This document shows positions 5,563 through 7,527 of a DNA stretch of 7,527 nucleotides, piece after piece. The stretch is from Rubrobacter sp. Lineage in GTDB: Bacteria; Actinomycetota; Rubrobacteria; Rubrobacterales; Rubrobacteraceae. Position 1 is the first letter of the stretch. Each line of letters opens with the position of its first letter. The DNA lies in assembly GCA_013815575.1 (NCBI GenBank), contig JACDFX010000067.1:1-7527 (forward strand), written 5' to 3'. The notes beneath the pieces are model-generated. The model searched no databases and was not told the origin of the DNA. It saw only the letters and a list, made by a program, of their open reading frames with translations. Position numbers and translations under genes: made by a program.

Positions 5563-7044
5563 ATGGTGGCTCTAGACGGTTCGGAGAACGCGAGGGTCTT
5601 GTCCGTGGACGTGGGCTCGTCTTCCGTGCGCGCGGCCCTGCACGACGCCAGCGGCGACGCGGTCGAAGACTCGGAGATCAAGCTCGACCACGAGTTCGAC
5701 TACACCCCGGACGGCGGCGCCACGAAGGACGCCGACGAGCTCCTGGATCTCGTCGCCAGCGCCATAGACGGCGCCCTCTCCCGCGCCGGCGGCGACGAGA
5801 TCTCCTGTGTGGCGACCGGCACCTTCTGGCACTCGGTGCTTGGCGTCGGGCGAGACGGCCGACCGACCACCCCCATCCTGACCTGGGCCGACCGCCGGGC
5901 CGCCGACGCCGCCAGAGACCTGCGGGACCGGCTCGACGAACGGGCCACGCATCGCCGCACCGGCGCCCCCCTCCACTCCAGCTACTGGCCAGCCAAGCTG
6001 CTCTGGCTACAGAGCACCAACTCGGACGGCTCCCAACGCACGGAGCACTGGGTCTCCCCCGCAGACTACTTCTACGCCCGCCTCTTCGGGGGCCCTCCCT
6101 CCGTCGGCGCCTCGATGGCCTCGGCCACGGGCCTCTACGACCAGAACGCGAACCGTTGGGACACCGAGACCCTCGAAGCCGTCTCCGTGGATGAAGCACA
6201 ACTCTCCGCCCTCTCCGACGAACCTCGTATGGGTCTTCAGCGGGAGTGGTCCGAACGCTGGCCCGCACTCAGAGACGTCCCCTGGTTCCAGGCGGTCGGG
6301 GACGGCGCGTGCTCGAACGTGGGGAGCGGTTGCACGGGGAACGACCGGCTCGCGCTCATGGTCGGCACGAGCGGCGCGATGCGGGTGCTCTGGAAGGCCG
6401 ACTCGGTCGAGATACCGCCGGGCCCGTGGTGCTACAGGGCGGACCGGGGGCGCTTCGTCATGGGCGGGGCGCTCTCGGACGGGGGTAACCTCGTCGGCTG
6501 GCTCAGGGAGACCCTCCGCCTGCCTGACCCGGAGGAGACCGAGAGGCTTCTCGCGGAGATGGGGCCGGACGCCCACGGCCTCACCTTCCTCCCCATCCTG
6601 AACGGCGAGCGCGGCCCAACGTGGGCAGACAAGGCGAACGGGACCATCTCGGGCCTCTCGATGAGCAATACGCCGGTAGAGATCCTACGCGCCGCCATGG
6701 AGGCCGTCGCCTACCGCTTCGCCACTATCGCCGAGATCCTGCAGGAAGCCTCCCCTGGCGATAAACAGGTAATCGGCACCGGCGGGGGCCTCTTCAACTC
6801 CCCGGCCTGGACCCAGATCATGGCCGACGCCCTCGGCCGTCCCGTAACCCTCTCCGGCGTCGAAGAGGCCTCGAGCCGCGGCGCGACCCTCCTCGCCCTG
6901 GAAGCGCTCGGAGGCCCCCGAATAGAGGAGGCCCCAACCTACCTGGGCGAGACCTTCCAGCCCGACCCCGAGCGTCACGAAACCTACCGCAAAGCCCTCA
7001 CCCGCCAGCGCCGCCTCTACGAAGCGGTAATCGGTGGGGATTAG
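5563..7044 (+). CDS. FGGY-family carbohydrate kinase, gluconokinase-like
   Basis: At 493 residues this has the usual length of FGGY sugar kinases, which phosphorylate a sugar or sugar acid with ATP in the cytoplasm. It shows two actin-like domains: phosphate loop VDVGSSSVRA with Asp16, a substrate-side TWADRRA (Asp110), the PLHSSYWPAKLLWL block common in gluconokinases, the catalytic base Asp247 in VGDGACSNVG, GTSGA (268-272), and the adenosine-site GTGGGLFNSPAWTQIMADALGRPV near the C-terminus. The overall pattern most resembles bacterial gluconokinase-type members, but xylulose or another sugar cannot be excluded. ATG 5563 is adjacent to a G-rich site; the next codon, GTG 5566, is a possible alternative with better spacing. 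It is divergent from the PRC-barrel gene. No neighbouring transporter or sugar dehydrogenase indicates its substrate. Confidence 0.9.
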   Translation: MVALDGSENARVLSVDVGSSSVRAALHDASGDAVEDSEIKLDHEFDYTPDGGATKDADELLDLVASAIDGALSRAGGDEISCVATGTFWHSVLGVGRDGRPTTPILTWADRRAADAARDLRDRLDERATHRRTGAPLHSSYWPAKLLWLQSTNSDGSQRTEHWVSPADYFYARLFGGPPSVGASMASATGLYDQNANRWDTETLEAVSVDEAQLSALSDEPRMGLQREWSERWPALRDVPWFQAVGDGACSNVGSGCTGNDRLALMVGTSGAMRVLWKADSVEIPPGPWCYRADRGRFVMGGALSDGGNLVGWLRETLRLPDPEETERLLAEMGPDAHGLTFLPILNGERGPTWADKANGTISGLSMSNTPVEILRAAMEAVAYRFATIAEILQEASPGDKQVIGTGGGLFNSPAWTQIMADALGRPVTLSGVEEASSRGATLLALEALGGPRIEEAPTYLGETFQPDPERHETYRKALTRQRRLYEAVIGGD

Positions 7045-7072
7045 CGACCGCCGGAGTGGCCGGCCGCTAATC
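7039..7072. terminator. Hairpin between the convergent kinase and citrate synthase genes
   Basis: GATTAGCG (7039-7046) and CGCTAATC (7065-7072) are exact complements, with further C-G pairs inside (7048-7050 with 7061-7063). The stem includes the kinase stop codon TAG. It lies 26 bases beyond the citrate synthase stop on the other strand, so it could end transcripts from both directions. There is no T-tract, so it is a T-less type of hairpin. Confidence 0.5.
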
Positions 7073-7098
7073 GTTGGGGGCGCGGAGGGGTGGGCGTT

Positions 7099-7527
7099 CT
7101 AGCGTTCACCTATTGGGACGTAGTCGGCCTCGCGGGGGCCGGTGTAGATCTGGCGCGGGCGTGCGATCTTGAACTCGGGGTCGTTCATGAGCTCTAGCCA
7201 CTGGGCCGTCCAGCCGGGGGTCCGGCCGATGGCGAACATAACGGTGAAGGCGTCGGTCGGGATGCCCATTGCCTCGTAGATGATCCCGGACCAGTAGTCC
7301 ACGTTGGGGTAGAGCTTGCGGTCGGTAAAGTACTCGTCGTCCAGCGCCCGCTTCTCGAGCTCGATTGCGGTATCCAAGAGCGGGCTGGTCTTGCCGGTCG
7401 CCTCCAGCACCTCGTCCACGTGGCCGCGAATAATGCGGGCGCGAGGGTCGTAGTTCTTGTAGATCCTGTGCCCGAAGCCCATTAGCCGCTCGTTGCCGTC
7501 CTTGACGCTCTGCAAAAAGTCGGGGAT
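7099..7527 (-). CDS. gltA: Citrate synthase, C-terminal part (5' end outside window)
   Basis: The C-terminal 142 residues of type I citrate synthase are present. The enzyme condenses acetyl-CoA with oxaloacetate to give citrate at the entry of the TCA cycle. The reading frame is open to the right edge. The catalytic His (His305 in E. coli) is in [15 protein letters not shown] and the catalytic Asp (Asp362 in E. coli) is in [10 protein letters not shown]. The substrate-site segment [13 protein letters not shown] and the family-typical end [20 protein letters not shown] are intact. The other catalytic His (264) lies upstream, outside the window. The gene is convergent with the sugar kinase, 54 bases between stops. 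Methylcitrate synthase is a related alternative, but the tail favours ordinary citrate synthase. Confidence 0.95.
   Translation of the reverse strand: MPDFLQSVKDGNERLMGFGHRIYKNYDPRARIIRGHVDEVLEATGKTSPLLDTAIELEKRALDDEYFTDRKLYPNVDYWSGIIYEAMGIPTDAFTVMFAIGRTPGWTAQWLELMNDPEFKIARPRQIYTGPREADYVPIGER

Noticed and set aside
5678..6268. Minus-strand frames inside the sugar kinase
   Set aside because: Arg-rich antisense shadows; the kinase on the plus strand has all FGGY motifs.

Overview
This is a high-GC window in which almost every base is coding. Gene content and codon bias point to an actinobacterium. My best guess is a Rubrobacter-type lineage, from the combination of an RskA-type anti-sigma factor, a UvsE-type UV endonuclease, a dodecin and a Ser/Gly-rich PRC-barrel protein. 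That placement is inference; no rRNA or marker gene is present to settle it. I see no mobile element, CRISPR array, tRNA or rRNA, and no gene-free stretch longer than about 160 bases.

Layout, left to right. The window opens in the C-terminal half of an anti-sigma factor (RskA type, + strand). A 158-base gap with a candidate sigma-B/F-type promoter leads to a small dodecin-family gene, which is closed by a clear intrinsic terminator. Next come an AbrB-type polytopic membrane protein (COG3180) whose coding signal begins upstream of its first usable start codon, a UV-damage endonuclease (uvsE), and a CoA-binding (YccU-like) protein that overlaps the uvsE end by 20 bases. After a 154-base gap there is a two-gene unit: a haloacid-dehalogenase-like hydrolase and a gamma-glutamylcyclotransferase-like protein. 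On the minus strand lies a PRC-barrel protein with a long disordered tail. An FGGY sugar kinase is transcribed divergently from it. The 3' end of citrate synthase (minus strand) enters from the right edge and is convergent with the kinase.

How the genes fit together. Several genes suit a desiccation-, UV- and oxidation-tolerant lifestyle: uvsE (DNA repair), dodecin (flavin binding or buffering), the PRC-barrel protein, and an anti-sigma factor. The most interesting signal is regulatory. The dodecin and the PRC-barrel gene each carry a GTTT-N16/17-GGGTA(G/C) motif at promoter distance, resembling the SigB/SigF general-stress promoters of Mycobacterium and Streptomyces. This suggests the two belong to one stress regulon. 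The remaining genes look like ordinary metabolic or housekeeping functions. I did not find a convincing new multi-gene system.
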